14,879 nucleotides of DNA, from the NCBI GenBank assembly GCA_947088515.1, contig CAMUHA010000071.1, positions 1 to 14,879 of the forward strand, read 5' to 3'. Shown here in pieces: positions 6,529 through 14,369 of this stretch. The stretch is from an uncultured bacterium. Its GTDB lineage: Bacteria; Bacillota; Clostridia; Lachnospirales; Lachnospiraceae. A program made the translations under genes and the position numbers. The notes beneath the pieces are model-generated. The model worked only from the letters and a program-made list of their open reading frames with translations, searched no databases and was not told the origin of the DNA. The number at the start of each line of letters is the position of its first letter. Positions within the stretch are counted from its first letter, which is position 1.

Positions 6529-6575
6529 GGGCTCCCAGATGGGCTCCGCTGTCTTTTAGTTCCTCTTCTCTTCTT

Positions 6576-7493
6576 TTAAATCCCTTCATAGTTAAATTCC
6601 GGGATGAAGCTGTCTTTTGCCGTGTCTCCCTCCTGGATAAAGGCATTTGTCACTCCCAGCAAAATGGCAAAATCCACCACTGCCTCATACTCTCTTCTCG
6701 TTACCTTTCTGCCTAGCTCTCCGAATTCCGCGTTCCCTTTTAACTGTTCAAAAGGCGTATACTGGTTCAAAAGACTGATATATATCTTGTCCCCATATGC
6801 CTCATATACATACCGTATTACATCCTTTGCATTCTTCTTATGTCCTGGCAGCAGCAGGTGTCTCACAATCACTCCGCTTTGCATCATGCCATCCTCGTCA
6901 AAAACTGGCTCTCCTGTAATCTTTACCATCTCTGCAAGCGCCTCTTTGGCAATCTCCGGATAATCGGCTGCCCCTGAATACCTTTGGGATATCTCTCCAT
7001 CTATATATTTAAAATCTGTGAGAAAAATATCCACAATTCCCTGCAGATTCTTAATCACCTCCCGTTTTTCATAACCACTTCCATTATATACTACCGGCAC
7101 TGCAAGTCCGTCTCTGCGGGCCATAAGGACAGCTTTGGCCGCCTTTTCCACATAATGGTCCGGCGTAACCAGATTAATGTTGGCAGCCCCCTTCTTTTGC
7201 AGCTCCAGAAAAATTTCTGACAGCCGTTCCACTGAAACCTGCTTTCCTCTTTTCCCCGATGAAATCTCAAAATTCTGACAGTAAACACACCTTAAATTGC
7301 ATCCCGAAAAAAACACGGTTCCTGAGCCATGTTGTCCCGATATACAAGGCTCTTCCCACATATGAAGCGCTGCCCTTGCAAGAAAAATCTGGTCATCCAT
7401 CCGGCAAAACCCTATTTGCCCATTCCTCCGGTTTACCATACATTCCCTTGGACATAAATTGCAGGGATTATCACTTAATCCTTTCCATTCCAT
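6576..7493 (-). CDS. PflX-like radical SAM protein
   Basis: A 305-residue radical SAM protein of the group annotated as PflX or pyruvate formate-lyase activating enzyme-like (COG1313). The SAM cluster motif Cx3CxxC is C65-N-L-R-C69-V-Y-C72 in FFSGCNLRCVYCQNFE. An N-terminal cysteine group (C11, C14, C18, C30 in CNLCPREC and GFC) may hold a second metal or iron-sulfur site, as is common in this family. Further motifs are NLVTPDHY, VVYNGSGY, DIFLTDFKY and VRHLLLPGH, in the usual order. The substrate is unknown, and no glycyl radical enzyme gene is nearby, so an activase role is not supported. It lies 38 bases downstream of the membrane protein gene and is probably co-transcribed with it. The start ATG has only a purine-rich, loosely placed ribosome binding site. 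Confidence 0.8.
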   Translation of the reverse strand: MEWKGLSDNPCNLCPRECMVNRRNGQIGFCRMDDQIFLARAALHMWEEPCISGQHGSGTVFFSGCNLRCVYCQNFEISSGKRGKQVSVERLSEIFLELQKKGAANINLVTPDHYVEKAAKAVLMARRDGLAVPVVYNGSGYEKREVIKNLQGIVDIFLTDFKYIDGEISQRYSGAADYPEIAKEALAEMVKITGEPVFDEDGMMQSGVIVRHLLLPGHKKNAKDVIRYVYEAYGDKIYISLLNQYTPFEQLKGNAEFGELGRKVTRREYEAVVDFAILLGVTNAFIQEGDTAKDSFIPEFNYEGI

Positions 7494-7531
7494 CCCTTTC
7501 CCATCCCGCCTTTTTAACTTCTCACATATTT

Positions 7532-8932
7532 TTACTCTTTATCTCCATAAAGCGCATCCCATTCTTCACGTGGAATGGCTGTAATTTCCTCTACCCCATA
7601 ATATGTTTCATAAAAAAGATTAATCCAGTAATCCCTGTCATCTTCCATATCAGAATGGTGGGCATTGCTGTAAGGATTTTTGAAAGCTTCCCGGAACTTT
7701 GGCACAACCACAATTCCATCACTATCCGGGTCCGCCTTTTCTTCCAGAATCAGCGTAATCCTCTCCTTTTCTTCCCGGTAAATTCTCGCAAGGTTCACCA
7801 GGTTATCCAAATAAGCAAAGACCAGCCATACACATAAACCACTGACCAGACTATACTTTATCGCTTTTACTGCCTGTTCTTTATCTGTCACATCAACAAT
7901 GGCCTGCAGGCAGGCAGTCAAAAGAAAAATCCCTGCCCCGAAAAACGCCCTGTTCATAGGAGTCGGAGCTAAAGCTAAGGCATAGCTGGTGGCTAAAGCG
8001 GCAGTCAGAAACAACACTGATTCATTACAGCGTATCTGCTTCCACATAACCAGCTTTCTTTGTAGAGTCAGAAATACCAGCGCGACAACCGTAAAAATAA
8101 TCACAGGGAAAAACAGTTCTCTTATGCTGATTGTAATCTTATATATTCTTGAAAGCAGCCCTACAATACCAGTATATCCGTCTTCAGCCATAACCGAACT
8201 TCTGCTTTGTACCCCCGGCGCGCTTATCATTCCCAGTATCCCACAGCCCATTCCACAAACACCCAAAACCATAAAAGGATGAATACTCCTTTTTCCTGAT
8301 TTTCTCTGATTCCACCAGAAATTTATTCCAAACATAAGCACAAGCAAAAGCCCGCCGCCGGAAGTGTTCTCATTACACCACCCAGCCAAAACGCCAAATA
8401 AAAAAGCTCCCGCCGCTAAAATTCCCTCATGTTTTATCCTCTCTGCATGGTCCAGAAAATGCCGGTAAAAGGTAATAAATCCCAAAATGAAAACACTTCC
8501 CCACAAATAATTGCAGGAACCGCAAATCCACAACATTGTCTGTCCAAAATCCACCGCATATTTCCACAGAAAAGTTAAAATAAGTAAAAGCACAAACAAG
8601 TCATGTTTCTTTTTCCGGCGGATATTTGCATACATAAGAAGCACAAGCGCAATAAACATCCCGCTGTTTATTATATTGAATGCCTGCTTGCCAATGGCCA
8701 GTGAAAGACGCACATTAAATTGTCCGACTATCCTGCCGCTGTTTGAAAGATATTCCCCATACTGCTGCCTTACCAGATCCCATAAAGAGGACGCCTGCCC
8801 CACTTCAACTGCATAAAAATAATCATCTGACAAATATGGCGTCAACAGATTATAGGCATAAATTGTCAGAAACGCAGCTGCCACTATCAGATAAAAAATA
8901 TGTTTTCTATGTTTTTCCACAAAAGCTATCAC
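7532..8932 (-). CDS. Multi-pass membrane protein, DUF6056/GT-C-like
   Basis: A 466-residue integral membrane protein with about ten hydrophobic segments: the first at roughly 12-30, others spread to about 376, then a soluble C-terminal tail of about 85 residues. Directly after the first segment comes LSDDYFYA (D36-D37), then NSGRIVGQ and WICGSCNYLWGS. An acidic pair in the first outside loop is typical of GT-C lipid-linked glycosyltransferases. I recall the same layout for the uncharacterised DUF6056 family, but that match is from memory and needs a profile search. The start is GTG (8932 to 8930) with AAAGGA eight bases upstream. A promoter is proposed at 8992 to 8964. It would be the first gene of a minus-strand unit with the radical SAM gene. 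A cell-envelope glycan role is a guess. Confidence 0.6.
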   Translation of the reverse strand: MIAFVEKHRKHIFYLIVAAAFLTIYAYNLLTPYLSDDYFYAVEVGQASSLWDLVRQQYGEYLSNSGRIVGQFNVRLSLAIGKQAFNIINSGMFIALVLLMYANIRRKKKHDLFVLLLILTFLWKYAVDFGQTMLWICGSCNYLWGSVFILGFITFYRHFLDHAERIKHEGILAAGAFLFGVLAGWCNENTSGGGLLLVLMFGINFWWNQRKSGKRSIHPFMVLGVCGMGCGILGMISAPGVQSRSSVMAEDGYTGIVGLLSRIYKITISIRELFFPVIIFTVVALVFLTLQRKLVMWKQIRCNESVLFLTAALATSYALALAPTPMNRAFFGAGIFLLTACLQAIVDVTDKEQAVKAIKYSLVSGLCVWLVFAYLDNLVNLARIYREEKERITLILEEKADPDSDGIVVVPKFREAFKNPYSNAHHSDMEDDRDYWINLFYETYYGVEEITAIPREEWDALYGDKE

Positions 8933-8963
8933 TTATCTTTTCCTTTCATTACCATATTAAAAC

Positions 8964-8992
8964 ATTTTAACAAAACTAATTACGGATTGCAA
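8964..8992 (-). promoter_or_regulatory. Promoter for the membrane protein gene
   Basis: On the minus strand TTGCAA (8992 to 8987), a 17-base spacer and TAAAAT (8969 to 8964). The predicted start near 8957 leaves a leader of about 25 bases before the GTG start, with the AAAGGA ribosome binding site inside it. The -35 matches consensus at four of six bases. Confidence 0.5.
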
Positions 8993-9072
8993 CGTTACGC
9001 CCCCTCTTTTAACAGAAATCATCCCGGCTTTCCTCTTTTATTTTCTTTCGTATAGTGTCTGCGTCTAAAATA

Positions 9073-9081
9073 TGTTATACT
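9073..9081 (+). promoter_or_regulatory. Extended -10 promoter for the mutS2 operon
   Basis: TGTTATACT carries the TGn extension followed by TATACT (9076-9081). No good -35 is present at 17 bases upstream, which the TG extension can offset. The predicted start near 9088 gives a leader of about 109 bases. That leader holds a small hairpin, ACCTG-CGCC-CAGGT (9145-9158), with no T tract. Apart from the two promoters, I see nothing else in the 264-base gap 8933-9196. Confidence 0.5.
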
Positions 9082-9196
9082 ATAGCGAAACGTATTAAAA
9101 ACGCCTTTTATCCGGTGCAATCCACATTTTACCACAAGACATATACCTGCGCCCAGGTTTGTGTACAAAGCAAAAACAGTCAGAATGGGAGTTATT

Positions 9197-11584
9197 ATGA
9201 ACGAAAAAGTATTAAACACATTAGAATACAACAAAATTATCAGCCTGTTAGTCCAAAAGGCATCCTCAGCGCCCGGCCGCGCCATGTGTGAGGAGCTAAA
9301 GCCTTTGACAGACCTATCTGCCATCCGTCTTGCCCAGCAGCAAACTTCGGATGCCCTTTCCATGCTATTTGCGAAAGGCTCCACTTCCTTTGGCGGCAAT
9401 CATGATGTTGCCATGGCAATGCAAAGCCTTACGGTTGGAAGCACACTTTCCGCCCCTGAACTTTTAAAAATTGCAAGACTTCTTGATAACGTAACCCGTA
9501 TCAAGGCCTACGGCAAAAGCGCCAAAAATGAGGAAGAGGAAAAAGAAACCACCCTGACGGAATATTTCCGCGCATTGGAGCCTTTAACTGCCCTTTCCGG
9601 TGAAATAAACCGCTGCATCCTTTCTGAAGAAGAAATTGCCGATGATGCCAGTCCGGGCCTTAAGCATGTACGCCGCACGATCCAGCTTACCAATGACAAA
9701 ATCCACTCCCAGCTTGCTTCTATGGTAAATGGTTCCTACAGAAGCTATCTGCAGGATGCAGTCATCACCATGCGGGATAACCGGTATTGTATTCCTGTTA
9801 AATCTGAATATAAAAACCAGGTACAGGGTATGGTCCACGACCAATCCTCCACAGGGTCTACCTTTTTTATTGAACCGGCTGCCATTGTCAGCTTAAACAA
9901 CCAGCTTCGGGAGCTTGCCATAAAAGAAAAAGAGGAAATTGAAGCCGTTCTTGCTTCTTTAAGCAATCAGGCTGCCATACACACAGAGGAAATTACAGAA
10001 AACCAGCGCATCATGACATTCCTTGACTTTGTGTTTGCCAAGGCGTCTCTTGCCATGGATGAAAACGCCACTATGCCTCTTTTTAACACCGAACGCTACA
10101 TCAATATCCGCAAAGGCCGCCATCCTCTGCTTCCCGCCAAAAAAGTGGTCCCCATTGACATTTATCTGGGCAGGGATTTTGATTTGCTGGTAGTAACCGG
10201 ACCAAACACCGGCGGAAAAACTGTATCTTTAAAAACAGTGGGACTGTTTACCCTGATGGGGCAGGCAGGACTTCACATTCCAGCGCTGGACCGCTCGGAG
10301 CTATCCATTTTTACAGAAGTTTTTGCAGACATTGGCGATGAACAGAGCATTGAGCAGAACCTTAGTACCTTTTCCTCCCATATGACCAGTATCGTCTCCA
10401 TTTTAAAAAATGCAGACGAAGATTCCCTGTGTCTCTTTGATGAATTAGGAGCGGGAACTGACCCAACAGAAGGCGCTGCTCTTGCAGTGGCAATTTTGGA
10501 CCATCTCCACACCCAGGGCATCCGCACTATGGCTACCACCCATTACAGTGAGCTTAAGGTTTATGCCCTGACCACCAGCTTTGTGGAAAATGCCTGCTGT
10601 GAATTTAACGTTGAAACCTTAGCTCCCACTTACCGGCTTTTGGTTGGGATTCCAGGAAAGAGCAACGCTTTTGCTATCTCATCTAAGCTTGGACTGCCGG
10701 ATTATATCATAGACGCCGCTAAAGCGCAAATTACCACAGAGGAAAAGAGTTTTGAAGATTTGCTTGCCGATTTGGAAAGCAGCCGGACCACTATAGAAAA
10801 AGAACGTCTGGAAATTGCCTCCTATAAAGAAGAAATTAAGGCTCTGAAGGAAAAGCTGCGTGAAAAAAATGAAAAAATAGACAACGCTAAAGCCCGTATT
10901 TTAAGGGAAGCCAATGAACAGGCAAGGGATATCCTTAAGGATGCCAAAGATGTTGCCGATGAAACCATCCGTATCTTCCAGAAAGCAGGCCCTGGCGCTT
11001 CCTTAAAAGACCTGGAAAAAACAAGGGAACGCCTCCGGGGTGAAATTGGCAAAAAGAATGAAAAAATCTCCATAAAATCCAAAGATACCCCACAGGAAAA
11101 ACAGATAAAACCAGACCAGCTGAAAATAGGCGACAGTGTAAAAATTATTTCCATGGGCCTTTTGGGAACTGTGAGTACACTTCCTGACCACAAAGGAAAC
11201 CTTTTTGTTCAATGTGGCATTCTGCGCTCACAGACAAATATTAAAGACCTTACATTCATTGCCAGACAGCCTTCTTCCCCCCCACCGTCTCAGCCTAAGA
11301 GCCATACCAGCAGAGCCCGGATGTCCAAGGCCTTAAACATTTCTCCGGAAATCAATCTGCTGGGAAAAACAGTGGATGAGGCCCTTGCCGAGCTGGATAA
11401 ATATATAGATGACGCTTACCTCTCACATCTCTCCACCGTAAGAGTTGTACACGGTAAAGGCACTGGCGCCCTTAGGAACGCTGTGCACAGTCACCTGAAA
11501 AAAATTAAGTATGTGAAGTCCTACCGGCTGGGAGAGTATGGTGAAGGCGATGCCGGTGTTACAATTGTAACATTTAAAGAATAA
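9197..11584 (+). CDS. mutS2: MutS2 ATPase with C-terminal Smr domain
   Basis: A 795-residue MutS2, the usual size (about 785). The N-terminal helical clamp region is followed by the ABC-type ATPase: Walker A GPNTGGKT (335-342), signature SIEQNLSTFSSHM (384-396), and Walker B with D415-E416 in CLFDELGAGTDPTE. A charged coiled coil follows (about 513-628), then a KOW-like segment (about 640-690), and a Smr domain (718-795) with VHGKGTGALR. There is no mismatch-recognition domain. MutS2 suppresses recombination in some species and in B. subtilis acts on collided ribosomes. The Smr domain begins INLLGKT, where many homologues have LDLRG. The ATG at 9197 is preferred over an upstream GTG (9161) because TGGGAG lies five bases before it and family members begin MNEKVLxxLEY. 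It is the first gene of a four-gene plus-strand unit. Confidence 0.95.
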   Translation: MNEKVLNTLEYNKIISLLVQKASSAPGRAMCEELKPLTDLSAIRLAQQQTSDALSMLFAKGSTSFGGNHDVAMAMQSLTVGSTLSAPELLKIARLLDNVTRIKAYGKSAKNEEEEKETTLTEYFRALEPLTALSGEINRCILSEEEIADDASPGLKHVRRTIQLTNDKIHSQLASMVNGSYRSYLQDAVITMRDNRYCIPVKSEYKNQVQGMVHDQSSTGSTFFIEPAAIVSLNNQLRELAIKEKEEIEAVLASLSNQAAIHTEEITENQRIMTFLDFVFAKASLAMDENATMPLFNTERYINIRKGRHPLLPAKKVVPIDIYLGRDFDLLVVTGPNTGGKTVSLKTVGLFTLMGQAGLHIPALDRSELSIFTEVFADIGDEQSIEQNLSTFSSHMTSIVSILKNADEDSLCLFDELGAGTDPTEGAALAVAILDHLHTQGIRTMATTHYSELKVYALTTSFVENACCEFNVETLAPTYRLLVGIPGKSNAFAISSKLGLPDYIIDAAKAQITTEEKSFEDLLADLESSRTTIEKERLEIASYKEEIKALKEKLREKNEKIDNAKARILREANEQARDILKDAKDVADETIRIFQKAGPGASLKDLEKTRERLRGEIGKKNEKISIKSKDTPQEKQIKPDQLKIGDSVKIISMGLLGTVSTLPDHKGNLFVQCGILRSQTNIKDLTFIARQPSSPPPSQPKSHTSRARMSKALNISPEINLLGKTVDEALAELDKYIDDAYLSHLSTVRVVHGKGTGALRNAVHSHLKKIKYVKSYRLGEYGEGDAGVTIVTFKE

Positions 11585-11601
11585 ATGGAAAGTGTGATTT
11601 T

Positions 11602-12303
11602 ATGGTAAATAAACAAAAAATATTAATTGTAGATGACGATGGCAACATTGCAGAACTGATTTCCCTCTACCTCACCAAGGAATGCTTTGAAACTATGATT
11701 GCCGGGGATGGGGAAAGCGCTCTGCTGCTTGCAGACTCCTTTGCCCCGAACCTGATTTTGCTTGATTTGATGCTGCCAGGCATTGACGGTTATCAGGTAT
11801 GCAGGGAAATCCGTGCCAAATCTGCCATTCCCATTATTATGCTTTCTGCCAAGGGGGAAATCTTTGACAAAGTGCTGGGACTGGAATTAGGGGCAGATGA
11901 TTATATGGAAAAACCCTTTGACTCCAAAGAACTGGTGGCGCGGGTAAAGGCTGTGCTTCGAAGATATAAGCCTGCCCCCCCTGCCGCCGCCTCTTCGGAC
12001 ATTAAATGTGTGGAATACCCGGACCTTATTATCAACCAGACCAACTACTCTGTAATTTATATGGGAAAAACCGTGGAAATGCCTCCCAAGGAACTGGAAT
12101 TATTATACTTTCTAGCCTCTTCCCCCAACCACGTTTTTACTAGGGAGCAGCTTCTTGACCAGATATGGGGATATGAATATATTGGTGACACACGGACCGT
12201 TGACGTACATATCAAACGGCTCCGGGAAAAAATAAACGACCATGCAGGATGGCGGATTGCCACTATCTGGGGCATTGGCTACAAGTTTGAGGTGAGGCAA
12301 TGA
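11602..12303 (+). CDS. OmpR/PhoB-family response regulator
   Basis: A 233-residue two-component response regulator. The receiver domain (about 5-118) shows the acidic pocket D11-D12, phospho-acceptor D55 in LILLDLMLPG, S82 at the Thr/Ser position and K104 in EKPF. A short Pro/Ala-rich linker (about 123-133) leads to the winged-helix DNA-binding domain (about 137-231), seen in PPKELELLYFLASSP and RTVDVHIKRLREKI and ending IWGIGYKFEV. It follows mutS2 by 17 bases with GGAAAG as ribosome binding site, and its TGA overlaps the kinase ATG (ATGA), so the pair is translationally coupled. The stimulus and targets are not evident. No transporter or resistance gene lies next to it that would hint at a VanR-, BceR- or PhoP-type role. 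Confidence 0.93.
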   Translation: MVNKQKILIVDDDGNIAELISLYLTKECFETMIAGDGESALLLADSFAPNLILLDLMLPGIDGYQVCREIRAKSAIPIIMLSAKGEIFDKVLGLELGADDYMEKPFDSKELVARVKAVLRRYKPAPPAAASSDIKCVEYPDLIINQTNYSVIYMGKTVEMPPKELELLYFLASSPNHVFTREQLLDQIWGYEYIGDTRTVDVHIKRLREKINDHAGWRIATIWGIGYKFEVRQ

Positions 12304-13724
12304 GAAAAACCCTCTACCTGAAGTTCCTGCTCGCTTATCTTATTTTTGGTTTTTTTGGCTTTGTCGTGGTTGCCACCTTTGTAAGCAGCATGACCATGGA
12401 ACATTTAAAACGGGAAAAAGCAGACGCCCTGTACAGGGAGGCTACCTTAATCGCCAACACCTATGCTTCCGACTTATACAATGTGGAAACCTCTCTGGAA
12501 TCTGTAAAAAAACAACTGGATGCCCTGGATACTTACCTTTCCGCCCGGCTGTGGATTATCAACCCTTCCGGGCGGCTGATTCTGGATTCACAGTCGCCTA
12601 TTGATGTGGGAAACGAAACCGTAATTTCCGACTTTGACCCAACAGTCACCGAAACCTCTTATTACACAGTGGGAAACTTTTTTGGCAGCTTTACAGAAGA
12701 ACAGCTCAGCGTATTTGCCCCAATTACTTCCAACTATAAAGTGCGTGGATATGTGGTAATCCATTACCCGATGGTCAATATCAGCATATCATGCAACGGA
12801 CTTTTAAATATTTCTTACTTAATGCTGGTCATTTTGTTTCTCCTCTCCCTGATTATCCTGATTTTCTTTACAGAAATGGTATACCTTCCCCTCCGAAGGA
12901 TAACCGAGGCTACAGAACAGTATGCAGCGGGAAACATGCACTATGAATTTCAGATAGACAGTGAAGATGAAATTGGTTATCTGGGCGCTACCTTGTCCTA
13001 TATGGCAAGCGAAATGGCACGCTCCGAAGATGACCAGAAAAAATTTGTCGCCAACGTATCCCACGATTTCCGTTCTCCCCTTACTTCTATCAAAGGCTAT
13101 CTGGAGGCTATGCTGGATGGAACCATACCTCCTGAATTTTATGAAAAATACCTGACCATTGTGCTAAACGAGACAGAGCGGCTGACCAAACTTACCAATG
13201 GTCTTCTGACCCTGAACAACTTAAACACAAAAGGCATTCTTCTTGATAAAAGCGCCTTCAACATCAATATGGTTATCCGCAATACCGCCGCTTCCTTTGA
13301 AGGCACATGCAAAAATAAAACCATCGCTATTGAACTGATACTTACTGGTGATGAATTATTTGTAAATGCTGATATTGAAAAAATCCAACAGGTTTTATAT
13401 AACCTTTTGGACAACGCAATTAAATTCAGCAGTCCCGATTCTATAATTAAAATCGAAACTACCGAAAAGCACAATAAAGTATTTGTATCTGTCAAAGACA
13501 GTGGAATTGGAATACCGAAAGATGACCTGAAGCTGATTTGGGACCGTTTTTATAAATCCGATTCCTCAAGAGGTAAAGATAAGCGCGGCACCGGACTCGG
13601 CCTTTCCATCACAAAAGAAATTATCCATGCCCATGGAGAGCATATCAACGTCATCAGCACAGAAGGCGTGGGGTCTGAGTTTATTTTTTCCCTGCCAGTT
13701 GCCGAAGACGAGAACGAAGATTAA
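12300..13724 (+). CDS. Membrane sensor histidine kinase (HAMP, HisKA, HATPase)
   Basis: A 474-residue kinase partnered with the preceding regulator. The first membrane segment is about 9-29, followed by an extracytoplasmic sensor region (about 30-170, possibly PAS/dCache-like, with LWIINPSGRLILDS), a second membrane segment (about 172-192) and a HAMP domain (about 195-245, starting with PLRRITEATEQYAAGN). The HisKA domain has phospho-accepting H255 in NVSHDFRSPLTSIKGYLEA. The ATPase domain shows the N box around N372 (LLDNAIKFS), G1 box DSGIGI (400-405) and G2 box GTGLGLS (430-436), and is complete. The aspartate after the histidine (HDFRSP rather than HELRTP) is a common variant in Clostridia. 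The start overlaps the regulator stop by four bases. The ligand is unknown. Confidence 0.93.
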   Translation: MRKTLYLKFLLAYLIFGFFGFVVVATFVSSMTMEHLKREKADALYREATLIANTYASDLYNVETSLESVKKQLDALDTYLSARLWIINPSGRLILDSQSPIDVGNETVISDFDPTVTETSYYTVGNFFGSFTEEQLSVFAPITSNYKVRGYVVIHYPMVNISISCNGLLNISYLMLVILFLLSLIILIFFTEMVYLPLRRITEATEQYAAGNMHYEFQIDSEDEIGYLGATLSYMASEMARSEDDQKKFVANVSHDFRSPLTSIKGYLEAMLDGTIPPEFYEKYLTIVLNETERLTKLTNGLLTLNNLNTKGILLDKSAFNINMVIRNTAASFEGTCKNKTIAIELILTGDELFVNADIEKIQQVLYNLLDNAIKFSSPDSIIKIETTEKHNKVFVSVKDSGIGIPKDDLKLIWDRFYKSDSSRGKDKRGTGLGLSITKEIIHAHGEHINVISTEGVGSEFIFSLPVAEDENED

Positions 13725-13751
13725 AATTTTATACAAGGAGTGTTTGTTATT

Positions 13752-14258
13752 ATGAATATTATTTTGCACCAGCCTGAAATTCCTGCCAACACAGGCAACA
13801 TCGGAAGAACCTGCGCCGCTACCGGAACAAGTCTTCACTTAATAGAACCTCTGGGCTTCCGGCTTACTGAAAAGGACATCAAACGCGCCGGAATGGATTA
13901 CTGGGACAAACTGGATGTAACCAGGTATATGAATTTTGAGGAATTTAAACTTATGCACCCTGATGCAAAAATCTGGATGGCAACCACCAAAGCGCACCGC
14001 ACATACACAGATGCCTCCTTTGGCCCTGATGATTTTCTTATGTTTGGGAAGGAAAGCGCCGGTATCCCTGAAGAAATACTGGTGGATTATGAGAACACCT
14101 GTATCCGTATTCCCATGCTGCCACAAATCCGCTCTTTAAATTTATCAAATTCTGTTGCGATCATCCTCTATGAAGCGCTCCGCCAGCAGAGCTTTTCCCA
14201 AATGCAGTTAGAAGGCGGACTTCACCACTTAAGCTGGAACAGCGCCAGTTCCTCTTAA
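13752..14258 (+). CDS. trmL: tRNA (cytidine(34)-2'-O)-methyltransferase
   Basis: A 168-residue SPOUT-class methyltransferase that 2'-O-methylates the wobble base (C34, and the cmnm5U34 counterpart) of tRNA-Leu isoacceptors in species where it is known. The three SPOUT motifs are present: PEIPANTGNIGRTC (8-21), FGKESAGIPEE (98-108) and IPMLPQIRSLNLSNSVAIIL (120-139), which forms the SAM-binding trefoil knot. The usual length is about 155-170. The start at 13752 is chosen over a GTG at 13740 because the AAGGAG ribosome binding site (13735-13740) overlaps that GTG, leaving an 11-base spacing to the ATG. It follows the kinase by 27 bases and is probably the last gene of the mutS2 unit. No functional link to the two-component system is apparent. 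Confidence 0.93.
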   Translation: MNIILHQPEIPANTGNIGRTCAATGTSLHLIEPLGFRLTEKDIKRAGMDYWDKLDVTRYMNFEEFKLMHPDAKIWMATTKAHRTYTDASFGPDDFLMFGKESAGIPEEILVDYENTCIRIPMLPQIRSLNLSNSVAIILYEALRQQSFSQMQLEGGLHHLSWNSASSS

Positions 14259-14309
14259 CAAAAACTTAAATTAACCCCAAAAATAACCAGTCCTCCTTCG
14301 TATCTAAAA

Positions 14310-14332
14310 TAAGGCGATAAAATCCAGCCTTA
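14310..14332 (+). other. Stem-loop between trmL and the lipoprotein gene
   Basis: TAAGGC (14310-14315) pairs perfectly with GCCTTA (14327-14332) around an 11-base loop. No T tract follows, so it is not a convincing terminator. It lies about 38 bases before the lipoprotein start and could be a leader structure. No clear promoter is visible in 14259-14369. Confidence 0.35.
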
Positions 14333-14369
14333 AACACATATAAAAGTCAGACAACAGGAGGATGAATCT

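Larger units (their letters stand above)
6351..6563. repeat. 104-bp tandem repeat, two copies plus a short third start
   Basis: Copy one (6351-6454) and copy two (6455-6558) are identical except for T6390 versus C6494, and a third copy begins for five bases (6559-6563). The repeat fills almost the whole gap between the radical SAM gene (stop at 6576) and the ribosome binding site of the GH3 gene. The unit contains a long hairpin, a CTGGG-AG-CCCAG inverted repeat, a GGCGCC palindrome and duplicated GGAGCCCA words on the minus strand. The period is not a multiple of three. One minus-strand frame is open through a unit but has no start codon, so coding is unlikely. The near identity points to recent duplication. 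Confidence 0.95.

Noticed and set aside
6351..6558. CRISPR array or small protein gene in the tandem repeat
   Set aside because: The repeat is a direct head-to-tail duplication without spacers. The open minus-strand frame has no start codon, and the 104-base period breaks the frame between copies.
9019..9399. Minus-strand open frame of 126 codons across the mutS2 promoter and start
   Set aside because: It overlaps the conserved N-terminal coding region of mutS2 and lacks a recognisable product or ribosome binding site.
13839..14126. Minus-strand open frame opposite trmL
   Set aside because: It lies inside the conserved SPOUT methyltransferase gene and is best explained as an antisense shadow.
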